NCBI GenBank assembly: GCA_002366675.1
Contig: DFBO01000003.1
Coordinates: forward strand, 1 to 34,792
Direction: 5' to 3'
Length of the DNA stretch: 34,792 bases
Source: Flavobacteriaceae bacterium UBA3078
GTDB taxonomy: Bacteria; Bacteroidota; Bacteroidia; Flavobacteriales; Flavobacteriaceae
The notes under the pieces were generated by a model. It was given only the letters and a program-made list of their open reading frames with translations, was not told the origin of the DNA and did not search any database. This document shows, piece after piece, positions 1-6,185 of this stretch (its first letter is position 1; each line of letters begins with the position of its first letter). The position numbers were made by a program, and so were the translations under genes.

Positions 1-16
1 GATTAAATATAAAACA

Positions 17-46
17 AAAGGCGTTAAGATTTCTCAAAACGCCTTT
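17..46 (-). terminator. Intrinsic terminator of the exb operon
   Basis: A 9-bp perfect stem pairs 17-25 with 38-46, with a 12-nt loop. Read on the minus strand it is followed by a T-rich stretch. It lies 22 bp beyond the last exbD stop codon. Confidence 0.8.
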
Positions 47-68
47 AAAATAAAAAATTAAGAATTTA

Positions 69-554
69 TTATTTTTTCAATCCTTGTAAGGCATTACCCT
101 TTTTGGTTGTGTAATTAATTTTTAGTGCATTTACTTTACGTAATTCTTGCTTGATGTCTGTAATTAATCCCATGTTTGCATCGACATCTACTTTTAAAGC
201 AGTTGTTAAAAACGGAACTAATTCTTCTCTTTTTGATGCACGTTCAGCAGCTATAAATGCTGGTATTTCAGAAACCTCGGCAAACTTATCATTTAATTGA
301 ATTCTAGCTTCTGTTCCAAAAGTTGATTTATAATTACTACTTGGTTTTCCAGCATAGATATACATAACTAAGTCCTTTTTATCTAGTTTCTCAACCTGAT
401 CTGCAAAAGGTAGATTATTATCAATCATTAGTGTGTTCTGTCTCATAACAGTTGCCACCATGAAAAAGAATAATAACATGAATACAATATCTGGTAAAGA
501 TGCTGTATTAACAGCTGGCATATCGCCTCCTTTTTTCTTTTTAAATTTAGACAT
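69..554 (-). CDS. exbD: ExbD/TolR-family biopolymer transport protein (second ExbD)
   Basis: Small subunit of an ExbB-ExbD type proton channel in the inner membrane, which powers TonB-dependent outer-membrane transport or a related process. The 161-residue protein has a short basic cytoplasmic tail (residues 2-10) and one membrane segment (about 22-38) that begins with Asp22, the position of the proton-carrying aspartate in ExbD/TolR. The rest is periplasmic. It is the last gene of a four-gene operon, 13 bp after the first exbD, and a hairpin terminator follows it. ExbD family membership is clear. Which TonB protein it serves, and whether it pairs with the other ExbD, cannot be read from sequence. 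Confidence 0.9.
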   Translation of the reverse strand: MSKFKKKKGGDMPAVNTASLPDIVFMLLFFFMVATVMRQNTLMIDNNLPFADQVEKLDKKDLVMYIYAGKPSSNYKSTFGTEARIQLNDKFAEVSEIPAFIAAERASKREELVPFLTTALKVDVDANMGLITDIKQELRKVNALKINYTTKKGNALQGLKK

Positions 555-567
555 ATTATTTGTTTAT

Positions 568-1206
568 CTAATTAGACTTTTTTGGTTCTGCTTCAGAGAA
601 TTTTTGTGGAATTAAAATTTTAATTTCTTCTAATTTATCTTTTAATTTCGCTTTTTCTGATGAAGGCGTTCTAGCGTCTGAATAACGTTTATCTGCTTCT
701 ACAAAGTTCATTCCTAAATTAGGAAAACTTCTTTCAAACTCTCTATTTCTTAACTCATTATAAGCTGCTATAACTTCATTCTGTACAGCTATATACGTTT
801 CGTATTTAGTAGCTCTATCGTTTTGTAAAGAAATAATTGCTTTATCAAAATTATCTGAAGATCTTAGATTTTTCTTTCCTTGACAACGCTTACATGCATC
901 TGGACCTGTACCACCACCATTATCTAAAAAGGCAACAGCAGCTGCACGAAGATCTTTAATCTGGATAACTTTTTCTTCACCTCCAGTTTTCAAGAATAAG
1001 TCGTTGTTTCTATTAACATTAAGTTGAAAAATATTTTTCTCTTTAATAACAACATCTTCTTGTTCAGTATCATCAATAGGAGGCAGTTTTCTGTTTAATC
1101 CAGAATCTGTCTCTATGGTTGTGGTTACCAAGAAAAATATAAGAAGTAAGAAAGCAATGTCAGCCATAGAGCCTGCATTCACTTCTGGTGCTGATCTTTT
1201 TGCCAT
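568..1206 (-). CDS. exbD: ExbD/TolR-family biopolymer transport protein with CxxC insert
   Basis: First of two ExbD paralogues in this operon. The single membrane segment lies near residues 15-31, with the conserved Asp16. At 212 residues it is clearly longer than the usual 130-150 of ExbD. The extra length is a hydrophilic periplasmic region with a Cys105-x-x-Cys108 pair (around 95-120) and a charged, probably helical stretch (about 125-195). The two cysteines could form a disulfide or bind a ligand or metal; neither is shown by sequence. The start codon lies 2 bp after the preceding membrane-protein gene, so the two are presumably translated together. Confidence 0.9.
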   Translation of the reverse strand: MAKRSAPEVNAGSMADIAFLLLIFFLVTTTIETDSGLNRKLPPIDDTEQEDVVIKEKNIFQLNVNRNNDLFLKTGGEEKVIQIKDLRAAAVAFLDNGGGTGPDACKRCQGKKNLRSSDNFDKAIISLQNDRATKYETYIAVQNEVIAAYNELRNREFERSFPNLGMNFVEADKRYSDARTPSSEKAKLKDKLEEIKILIPQKFSEAEPKKSN

Positions 1207-1208
1207 AA

Positions 1209-1655
1209 TTATTTATTCGTTATTTTTTTAATTCCTGATAAAACCATTGAACCAATAGCAATAATTGCTAAAGCGTAAAATGCATATAAACCTGCTCCAA
1301 CATTTTTAGAGGTCGCTTCTGTTATTTCTTCTCCTTTATCTGTAAAAGGTGTTAAATCTAGATCTGTTCCTGAAGACATTGCATAAGAAATTACAAGAAT
1401 AACTAAAAATGCTCCTACAGACATTAACGTCTTTTTAATATTACCTGCAAATAATCCTTTAATAACGAATACTAAAACAATAGCTAATGTTAAAAAAAGA
1501 ACTATGTAAGCAACATACATAAATGTATTTACTGTACCACTGCCTTCGCCAGATTTAATAGCTTCGTCACCAATACTTATTATCATAAATAGGAATGCGG
1601 CAGAAACAACTGCAATAATTCCCATTATGATTGTTAATAATTTTTGTGAATTCAT
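1209..1655 (-). CDS. Four-helix membrane protein of the exb operon
   Basis: Unknown function. The 148-residue protein is almost entirely hydrophobic, with four likely membrane helices at about 7-27, 43-66, 76-93 and 121-141, and an acidic loop around 97-118. It sits between exbB (24 bp upstream) and the first exbD (2 bp downstream). That position suggests an accessory or assembly component of the proton channel rather than an independent transporter. I see no catalytic or binding motif. The gene call itself is secure because of length, spacing and operon context. Confidence 0.8.
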   Translation of the reverse strand: MNSQKLLTIIMGIIAVVSAAFLFMIISIGDEAIKSGEGSGTVNTFMYVAYIVLFLTLAIVLVFVIKGLFAGNIKKTLMSVGAFLVILVISYAMSSGTDLDLTPFTDKGEEITEATSKNVGAGLYAFYALAIIAIGSMVLSGIKKITNK

Positions 1656-1679
1656 TGTTTAATAAGTTTTAGGTTATTA

Positions 1680-2465
1680 TTACTTCTTGTTTCTAATCAA
1701 TAAATCCATTAAAGTAATAGATGCATCTTCCATATCGTTTACAATGCTATCAATTTTTGCAATAATGTAATTGTAGAATACTTGAAGTATAATAGCAACA
1801 ATCAATCCAAATACGGTTGTTAATAGTGCTACTTTAATACCACCTGCAACTAAAGATGGTTGCATATCTCCTGCTGCTTCAATTTTATCGAATGCTTGAA
1901 TCATCCCGATTACTGTTCCCATGAATCCTAACATAGGAGCCAAAGCAATAAATAATGAAATCCAAGACACATTTTTCTCTAATTGTCCCATTTGAACACC
2001 ACCATAAGCTATTACAGCTTTTTCAGCAGCTTCGATACCTTCGTCAGTTCTATCCAAACCTTGATAGAAAATAGAAGCTACAGGACCTTTTGTGTTTCTA
2101 CAAACTTCTTTTGCAGCTTCAACACCACCTGATTGTAATGCATCTTCTACGTCTTGAGTTAACTTTTTAGTATTTGTAGTAGAAAGGTTTAAAAAGATAA
2201 TTCTTTCAATAGCAATTGCTAATCCAAGAATTAAACATAATAGAACGATTCCCATAAATCCTGGTCCACCTTCTATAAAACGTTTTTTTAGTTCTTGGTG
2301 AAATCCAAGATCTTCTGTGGCTGCATCGTCTGTTGCAGCTTCGTCTTGTGATACACTAGCAACAGTAGCTGCTATTGATGCTGTTATGTTTGCAGTTGTA
2401 TTTGCATTAACAGTTCCGAAAGCCATAATTCCTGTAATGGCTAGAATAGAAAATAATCTTTTCAT
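1680..2465 (-). CDS. exbB: MotA/TolQ/ExbB proton channel family protein
   Basis: Large subunit of the inner-membrane proton channel, expected to form a pentamer around ExbD. The 261-residue protein has an N-terminal signal-like hydrophobic segment (1-21) and an acidic Ala-rich periplasmic linker. Three membrane helices follow, at about 70-92, 168-192 and 207-232. The last two carry the conserved small-residue pattern of the family (APMLGFMGTVIGM; GIKVALLTTVFGLIVA). It is the first gene of the operon exbB - membrane protein - exbD - exbD. A near-consensus -7 box lies upstream. The extra N-terminal signal segment compared with E. coli ExbB is usual for Bacteroidota homologues. Confidence 0.92.
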   Translation of the reverse strand: MKRLFSILAITGIMAFGTVNANTTANITASIAATVASVSQDEAATDDAATEDLGFHQELKKRFIEGGPGFMGIVLLCLILGLAIAIERIIFLNLSTTNTKKLTQDVEDALQSGGVEAAKEVCRNTKGPVASIFYQGLDRTDEGIEAAEKAVIAYGGVQMGQLEKNVSWISLFIALAPMLGFMGTVIGMIQAFDKIEAAGDMQPSLVAGGIKVALLTTVFGLIVAIILQVFYNYIIAKIDSIVNDMEDASITLMDLLIRNKK

Positions 2466-2496
2466 TGTTCTTTCTTAATTTTATTAGTTAAAGTGT

Positions 2497-2504
2497 TAAA
2501 GATA
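2497..2504 (-). promoter_or_regulatory. Candidate -7 promoter element for the exb operon
   Basis: On the minus strand this reads TATCTTTA, 7 of 8 matches to the Bacteroidota TAnnTTTG box, 31 bp before the exbB start codon. No clear -33 TTG was seen. Confidence 0.4.
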
Positions 2505-2538
2505 TAAAAAAAATGTTATTAAAAAATAAAAATAACAG

Positions 2539-2626
2539 CAGAGAGGAAGGGATTCGAACCCTCGATACCCTTTTGAGGTATACACGCTTTCCAAGCGTGC
2601 GCCTTCGACCACTCGGCCACCTCTCT
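2539..2626 (-). tRNA. tRNA-Ser, anticodon GGA
   Basis: An 88-nt class II tRNA. The 7-bp acceptor stem pairs 2620-2626 with 2540-2546, the discriminator is G (2539), and the T-arm carries GGTTCGAATCC. The anticodon stem of 5 bp (2583-2587 with 2595-2599) encloses a loop with anticodon GGA at 2590-2592, which reads UCC and UCU codons. A long variable arm is present, as expected for serine. The 3' CCA is not encoded and must be added after transcription. Confidence 0.96.
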
Positions 2627-2701
2627 GTATATTATATTTAATAATACCGTTTAGCAAATAACAAAAAAACTTTTGAAAGCCAAAAATTTTGAAAGTTAAT
2701 T

Positions 2702-3733
2702 TTATGACATTTCTCCTCTTAAAGACGTTTCATATATGGTTTTGAAGGTGTTAGCAGAAATTTTTTCTCCTAACAAATACATTAACTTTACTATGCCAGC
2801 CTCTGTTGTAATGTCTTTTCCTGAAATAACACCCAATTTTTTAAGTTGAGAACTTGTTTCATATTGTCCCATATTAACACTTCCTCCAGAACATTGGGTT
2901 ACATTAACAATTTTAACGCCTCTTTTTAATACATCTTTTATTATAGAAATAAACCAAGATTCTGTTGTAGCATTTCCTGAACCATAGGTTTCTAAAATAA
3001 TACCTTTTAAACTTGGGTTCTTAGTAATACACTCTAAAAAGGATTGAGAAATGCCTGGGAATAATTTAATTAATGCAATATGGTTATCAAACTCTGTATG
3101 TAATACTAACTTCTTTTTTAGGTTTGGTTTATAAAGAGCTTCATAATTAACTTTTACATGCACACCAGATTCTGCTAAATGTGGATAGTTTAAAGATTCG
3201 AAAGCTTCAAAATGTTCTGCATTTATTTTAGTAGTTCTATTTCCTCGATATAATTTATACTCAAAATATAAGCCTACTTCTCTAATAACTGGTTTATTAT
3301 TTTTTCTTAAAGACGCCATTTGTATAGAGGTAATTAAATTTTCTTTGGCATCTGTACGTAAATCTCCTATTGGTAATTGAGAACCAGTTAAAATTACAGG
3401 TTTCGCTAAGTTTTCTAACATAAAGCTTAAAGCTGAAGCAGTAAAGCTCATGGTGTCACTTCCATGTAAAACCACAAATCCATCATTATCAGTATAATTG
3501 CTTTCAATAATTTCGGCAATTTGTATCCAATATGCAGGATTCATGTTTGATGAATCTATAGGTTCTTCAAAAGAGATTGTTGATATATTACAACTTAACA
3601 ATTTCAATTCAGGAATATGTTTTAAAAGATTATTAAAATCGAATGATTGCAATTCTCCAGTATTCGGATTTTTTATCATCCCAATAGTCCCTCCTGTATA
3701 AATTAAAAGTATGTTAGGTTTGTTTGCTTTCAT
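2702..3733 (-). CDS. ansA: Type I (cytoplasmic) L-asparaginase
   Basis: Hydrolyses L-asparagine to aspartate and ammonia in the cytoplasm; there is no signal peptide. The 343 residues match the type I family length. The N-terminal TGGTIG motif places the nucleophile at Thr16. The second catalytic motif reads HGSDTM (90-95), so the usual Thr-Asp pair is Ser92-Asp93; the hydroxyl is kept, but serine is less common here. The conserved lysine lies in RTDAKEN. The gene follows tatD by 2 bp, so the two are co-transcribed. This pairing, next to tRNA-Ser and the exb operon, fits a conserved flavobacterial neighbourhood as far as I recall. Confidence 0.93.
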   Translation of the reverse strand: MKANKPNILLIYTGGTIGMIKNPNTGELQSFDFNNLLKHIPELKLLSCNISTISFEEPIDSSNMNPAYWIQIAEIIESNYTDNDGFVVLHGSDTMSFTASALSFMLENLAKPVILTGSQLPIGDLRTDAKENLITSIQMASLRKNNKPVIREVGLYFEYKLYRGNRTTKINAEHFEAFESLNYPHLAESGVHVKVNYEALYKPNLKKKLVLHTEFDNHIALIKLFPGISQSFLECITKNPSLKGIILETYGSGNATTESWFISIIKDVLKRGVKIVNVTQCSGGSVNMGQYETSSQLKKLGVISGKDITTEAGIVKLMYLLGEKISANTFKTIYETSLRGEMS

Positions 3734-3735
3734 AT

Positions 3736-4503
3736 TTAAATATTAAAAACGTCTTTTGAATTTTGAGTTGTAATTTCGGTAATTTTTTCTTGAGGAAGCA
3801 TATAAAGTTCTGATAGTTTTTCTAACACCTTAGTTATATAACTACTTTCATTACGTTTCCCTCTATAAGGTTTTGGTGCTAAATAAGGCGAATCGGTTTC
3901 TAAAACAATATGTTTTAAATCTATTTGATTGATAAACTGATCTATTTTACCATTTTTAAAAGTAACAACACCTCCAATTCCTAACTTCATATTAAAGGAA
4001 ATAGCACGTTTTGCTTGCTCTAAAGTCCCTGTAAAGCAATGAAAAATACCGAATAAATCGTCTGATTTTTCTTCCTCTAAAACTTGAAAAACTTCATCGA
4101 AGGCTTCGCGACAATGGATAACTATAGGCAATTGATATTTTTTAGCTAATTGAATTTGATGCTTAAAGGCTTTCTTTTGAATTTCTAATGTAGACGTGTC
4201 CCAATACAAATCAATACCAATTTCACCAATAGCAAAAAATGGCCTTCTTGCCAAATGCTCTTCAACAAGTGCTATTTCTTCTTGATAATTATCTTTGACT
4301 GAAGTAGGATGCAAACCCATCATTAAAAAGACATTTTCTGGAAAATCTGTTTCCAGTTGAAACATGGCCTTTGTATAAGTTGAATCGATTGCTGGAATAA
4401 AGAAACGTGAAACTCCTTCATCAATTGCTCTTTGAATCATTTCTTCTCTATCTTCATCAAATGCCTCACTATATAAATGTGTATGTGTGTCGGTAATAAT
4501 CAT
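3736..4503 (-). CDS. tatD: TatD-family metal-dependent DNase
   Basis: Metal-dependent hydrolase of the amidohydrolase fold; TatD relatives are 3'-5' nucleases on DNA and RNA. The 255-residue protein keeps all family ligands: the N-terminal HTH pair (His7, His9), Glu94 in GEIGID, His130 in VIHCR, His155 in FHCF and Asp204 in ETDSP. The C-terminal PYRGKRN motif is also present. It is the first gene of a two-gene operon with ansA. The -7 box at 4508-4515 lies only 4 bp before the start codon, which fixes this start and implies a leaderless transcript. Confidence 0.93.
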   Translation of the reverse strand: MIITDTHTHLYSEAFDEDREEMIQRAIDEGVSRFFIPAIDSTYTKAMFQLETDFPENVFLMMGLHPTSVKDNYQEEIALVEEHLARRPFFAIGEIGIDLYWDTSTLEIQKKAFKHQIQLAKKYQLPIVIHCREAFDEVFQVLEEEKSDDLFGIFHCFTGTLEQAKRAISFNMKLGIGGVVTFKNGKIDQFINQIDLKHIVLETDSPYLAPKPYRGKRNESSYITKVLEKLSELYMLPQEKITEITTQNSKDVFNI

Positions 4504-4507
4504 TTTG

Positions 4508-4515
4508 CAAAAATA
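4508..4515 (-). promoter_or_regulatory. -7 promoter element for tatD-ansA (apparently leaderless)
   Basis: On the minus strand this reads TATTTTTG, a full match to TAnnTTTG. Only 4 bp separate it from the tatD ATG, so transcription should begin at or beside the start codon. Confidence 0.65.
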
Positions 4516-4531
4516 TATGTTTTTACATTAT

Positions 4532-4539
4532 TATCTTTG
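4532..4539 (+). promoter_or_regulatory. -7 promoter element for the retropepsin-like gene
   Basis: Reads TATCTTTG, a full match to TAnnTTTG, 17 bp before the start codon at 4557. It lies back to back with the tatD -7 box, 16 bp apart, forming a compact divergent promoter. Confidence 0.65.
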
Positions 4540-4556
4540 TAGTAAATAATGTTGTT

Positions 4557-4997
4557 ATGAATAAACTTGGTGATTTTTTATTAGAAAAAGGATATACAAA
4601 AGTGAAATTAAAATTAACAAAAACCAATCATTTTGAAATAAAGGCTACCATTAATGGTGTAAAAGGCTTGTTTATTTTAGATACAGGAGCTTCAAGTTCT
4701 TGTGTTGGATTTGAAGCCATTGATACTTTTAAATTAAACGCTAAAGATTCCGAAGTTAAAGCTGCTGGAGCTGGCGCAACAGACATGCTGACACAAATTT
4801 CTAAAAAGAACACCTTAAAAATTGGAAAATGGAAGAAAGAGAAAGTTGCACTTATTTTATTTAATTTAACTCATGTAAACACAGCTTTGGTAACGCATAA
4901 TGCTCAGCCTGTGGATGGTATAATTGGTGCAGATATTTTAAAGAAATCGAAAGCAATTATTGATTATGAAAAAAAATATTTATTTCTAAAACTATAG
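4557..4997 (+). CDS. Retropepsin-like aspartic protease (clan AA)
   Basis: Single-domain aspartyl protease-like protein of 146 residues, the usual size for one retropepsin lobe, which would work as a dimer. The active-site loop ILDTGASSS has Asp42-Thr43-Gly44, and the second family motif IIGADIL occurs near residues 121-127. There is no signal peptide, so it is predicted to be cytoplasmic. The substrate is unknown. It is transcribed away from tatD and stands 68 bp before the response-regulator gene on the same strand. I see no convincing terminator between them, so read-through is possible. Confidence 0.85.
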   Translation: MNKLGDFLLEKGYTKVKLKLTKTNHFEIKATINGVKGLFILDTGASSSCVGFEAIDTFKLNAKDSEVKAAGAGATDMLTQISKKNTLKIGKWKKEKVALILFNLTHVNTALVTHNAQPVDGIIGADILKKSKAIIDYEKKYLFLKL

Positions 4998-5065
4998 TCA
5001 ATTGGCTGTTTTTTTCAAATATAATATTATATATTTATTTTATATACCTACTAACAAATTAACAT

Positions 5066-5701
5066 ATGCAATCCTCAATTATTATAGCAGATGATCATCC
5101 ACTTATTCTAAAAGGTCTAAACGATTTTTTATTAGAGAAAAAGTATAATGTCTTGGCAAGTGCTGTAAATGGTAAAGAAGCATTAGGGCTTATTGAAAAA
5201 AATCAACCAGAAATTGCTATTCTAGATATCCAAATGCCTTTTTATACTGGTCTTGAAATCGCTAAAAAGTGTAATGAATTAAATTACAAGACTAAAATTA
5301 TACTCATTACGTTTGAAAAAGATGAAGCCATTTACAAACAAGCAAAATCTTTAGGTATTTATGGTTATGTATTAAAAGAGTTTGCACTAGAAGAAATAGA
5401 ACATTGTTTAGAAGCTGTAGATAAAAATATACCTTATTTCAGTCCAGAATTACTTTCTTACCTTGAAGTAGAAGAAGTGCCAAAAGAGCTGGAGTTTCTA
5501 ACTCGTACAGAGGCTGAAGTATTAAAGCTTATTGCACAAAATAAAACAGGTGTAGTTATTGCAGATATCCTTTTTGTGTCTCCTAGAACTGTTGAAAAAC
5601 ATAAAAGCAACATCATAAAAAAGTTAAAATTATCACATAAGCAGAATAGTTTACTTATTTGGGCAAAAGAAAATGAACAGCATATTTTGAAAAATACGTA
5701 A
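5066..5701 (+). CDS. Orphan NarL/LuxR-type response regulator
   Basis: Two-component DNA-binding regulator of 211 residues. The receiver domain (about 4-118) keeps the acidic pair Asp9-Asp10, the phospho-acceptor Asp54, Thr82 and Lys104. A LuxR-type helix-turn-helix follows (about 143-205), with the signature SPRTVEKHKSNI. No histidine kinase gene lies in the window, so its partner is unknown. The stop codon lies inside the first of two identical palindromes (5693-5712 and 5842-5861), which are natural candidates for binding sites of this protein. The second half of the helix-turn-helix entry region (GVVIADILFVS) departs from the usual NKEIAEKLFIS pattern. Confidence 0.92.
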   Translation: MQSSIIIADDHPLILKGLNDFLLEKKYNVLASAVNGKEALGLIEKNQPEIAILDIQMPFYTGLEIAKKCNELNYKTKIILITFEKDEAIYKQAKSLGIYGYVLKEFALEEIEHCLEAVDKNIPYFSPELLSYLEVEEVPKELEFLTRTEAEVLKLIAQNKTGVVIADILFVSPRTVEKHKSNIIKKLKLSHKQNSLLIWAKENEQHILKNT

Positions 5702-5712
5702 AGTTACGTATT
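5693..5712. promoter_or_regulatory. Palindromic operator candidate, copy 1
   Basis: Perfect inverted repeat: AATACGTAA (5693-5701), spacer AG, TTACGTATT (5704-5712). It overlaps the response-regulator stop codon and is repeated exactly 149 bp downstream. Its centre is about 46 bp before the predicted start of the first sRNA, a normal activator position. NarL/FixJ-type proteins usually bind short inverted repeats, so the adjacent regulator is the first candidate to bind here. Confidence 0.6.
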
Positions 5713-5733
5713 GTTTGGCATGTATTTTATGCT

Positions 5734-5741
5734 GATATTTG
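5734..5741 (+). promoter_or_regulatory. Candidate -7 element of sRNA 1
   Basis: GATATTTG, 7 of 8 matches to TAnnTTTG, beginning 41 bp after the start of palindrome copy 1. The same offset is found in copy 2. Confidence 0.45.
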
Positions 5742-5748
5742 TCTTGCT

Positions 5749-5818
5749 ATTAATTAGTTCTTAGGGAGAATTAAGAAAGCTCTAAATAATTTGTTTTGTT
5801 TAGAGCTTTCATATTTTA
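5749..5818 (+). ncRNA. Candidate small RNA 1 of a tandem pair
   Basis: Predicted transcript of about 70 nt, with both ends approximate. The start is placed 7-8 nt after the -7 box, inside the block tgctattaat (5745-5754), which is conserved in copy 2. The body contains no start codon. It carries an unpaired purine-rich AGGGAGAA (5763-5770) and ends in the 12-bp terminator stem at 5775-5810. The hairpin could also end the response-regulator mRNA, so this could instead be only a 3' UTR. The duplicated promoter-like blocks favour an independent sRNA. Confidence 0.5.
5775..5810 (+). terminator. Intrinsic terminator of sRNA 1 and the response-regulator mRNA
   Basis: A 12-bp perfect stem pairs 5775-5786 with 5799-5810, with a 12-nt loop; the sequence downstream is AT-rich (atatttta). 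Confidence 0.8.
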
Positions 5819-5841
5819 TAACAATTTCATTCCATATAAAA

Positions 5842-5861
5842 AATACGTAAAGTTACGTATT
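5842..5861. promoter_or_regulatory. Palindromic operator candidate, copy 2
   Basis: Identical to copy 1: AATACGTAA (5842-5850), spacer AG, TTACGTATT (5853-5861). The identity continues outward, so that about 25 consecutive bases are the same in both copies. Confidence 0.6.
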
Positions 5862-5882
5862 GTGTGGCCTTCAATTTATTAA

Positions 5883-5890
5883 TACATTTA
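5883..5890 (+). promoter_or_regulatory. Candidate -7 element of sRNA 2
   Basis: TACATTTA, 7 of 8 matches to TAnnTTTG, 41 bp after the start of palindrome copy 2. Confidence 0.45.
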
Positions 5891-5897
5891 CAGTGCT

Positions 5898-5967
5898 ATT
5901 AATCAATTACCTATTTAGGAATAAACAAAAAAACTCTGTGTCTAAATTAGATACAGAGTTTCATTTC
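5898..5967 (+). ncRNA. Candidate small RNA 2 of a tandem pair
   Basis: Predicted transcript of about 70 nt, with approximate ends. The start lies in the second tgctattaat block (5894-5903). The body shares a purine-containing TTAGGA (5915-5920) with the TTAGGG of copy 1. It ends in a different hairpin (5931-5961), so the promoter side is conserved while the 3' half has diverged. That pattern suits two related sRNAs under common control. No start codon lies in the body. Confidence 0.5.
5931..5961 (+). terminator. Intrinsic terminator of sRNA 2
   Basis: A 14-bp stem with one G-T pair joins 5931-5944 to 5948-5961 through a very short loop, followed by a pyrimidine-rich tail. The stem opens with a run of A and closes with TTT. 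Confidence 0.7.
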
Positions 5968-6010
5968 CTAATTACTTTTAAAATGCCCTAAACCTTTAAC
6001 ATCTATTTTC

Positions 6011-6112
6011 ATGGAAAATGAAGAAAAAAGTGTCAACAAATATTTTATTATTGGATTGGTTATTGTTATTATAACTGTTATTTCGATAAATATTCTTGTT
6101 AATTTTTTTTAG
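6011..6112 (+). CDS. 33-residue single-pass membrane peptide
   Basis: A small open frame beginning MENEEKSVNKYF. It has a charged 10-residue N-terminus followed by one continuous hydrophobic helix (about 12-33: FIIGLVIVIITVISINIL, then VNFF) that runs to the stop. A perfect terminator 18 bp after the stop supports a transcript ending here. A possible -7 box (TACTTTTA, 5973-5980) lies upstream. There is no Shine-Dalgarno sequence, which is normal in this genome. Function unknown. The shape fits a small regulatory or toxin-like membrane peptide. It follows the sRNA pair on the same strand. Confidence 0.55.
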   Translation: MENEEKSVNKYFIIGLVIVIITVISINILVNFF

Positions 6113-6130
6113 TTAGTTATTTTCAAGAAA

Positions 6131-6160
6131 AAAGCGCAACTTGATATTAGGTTGCGCTTT
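6131..6160. terminator. Bidirectional terminator between the small peptide gene and odhB
   Basis: A 10-bp perfect stem pairs 6131-6140 with 6151-6160, flanked by A on the left and T on the right, so it can act for both the plus-strand peptide gene and the minus-strand odh operon. Confidence 0.85.
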
Positions 6161-6185
6161 ATTTTTATCTTTATTTTGCTCTAAT

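Noticed and set aside
433..615. Plus-strand 60-codon frame opposite the two exbD genes
   Set aside because: It lies antisense over both ExbD genes, with no signal for expression.
4985..5006. Possible terminator after the retropepsin-like gene (agtcaattggct then T run)
   Set aside because: The pairing gives at most a 6-bp stem with wobble pairs and no loop, so it is not a credible hairpin.
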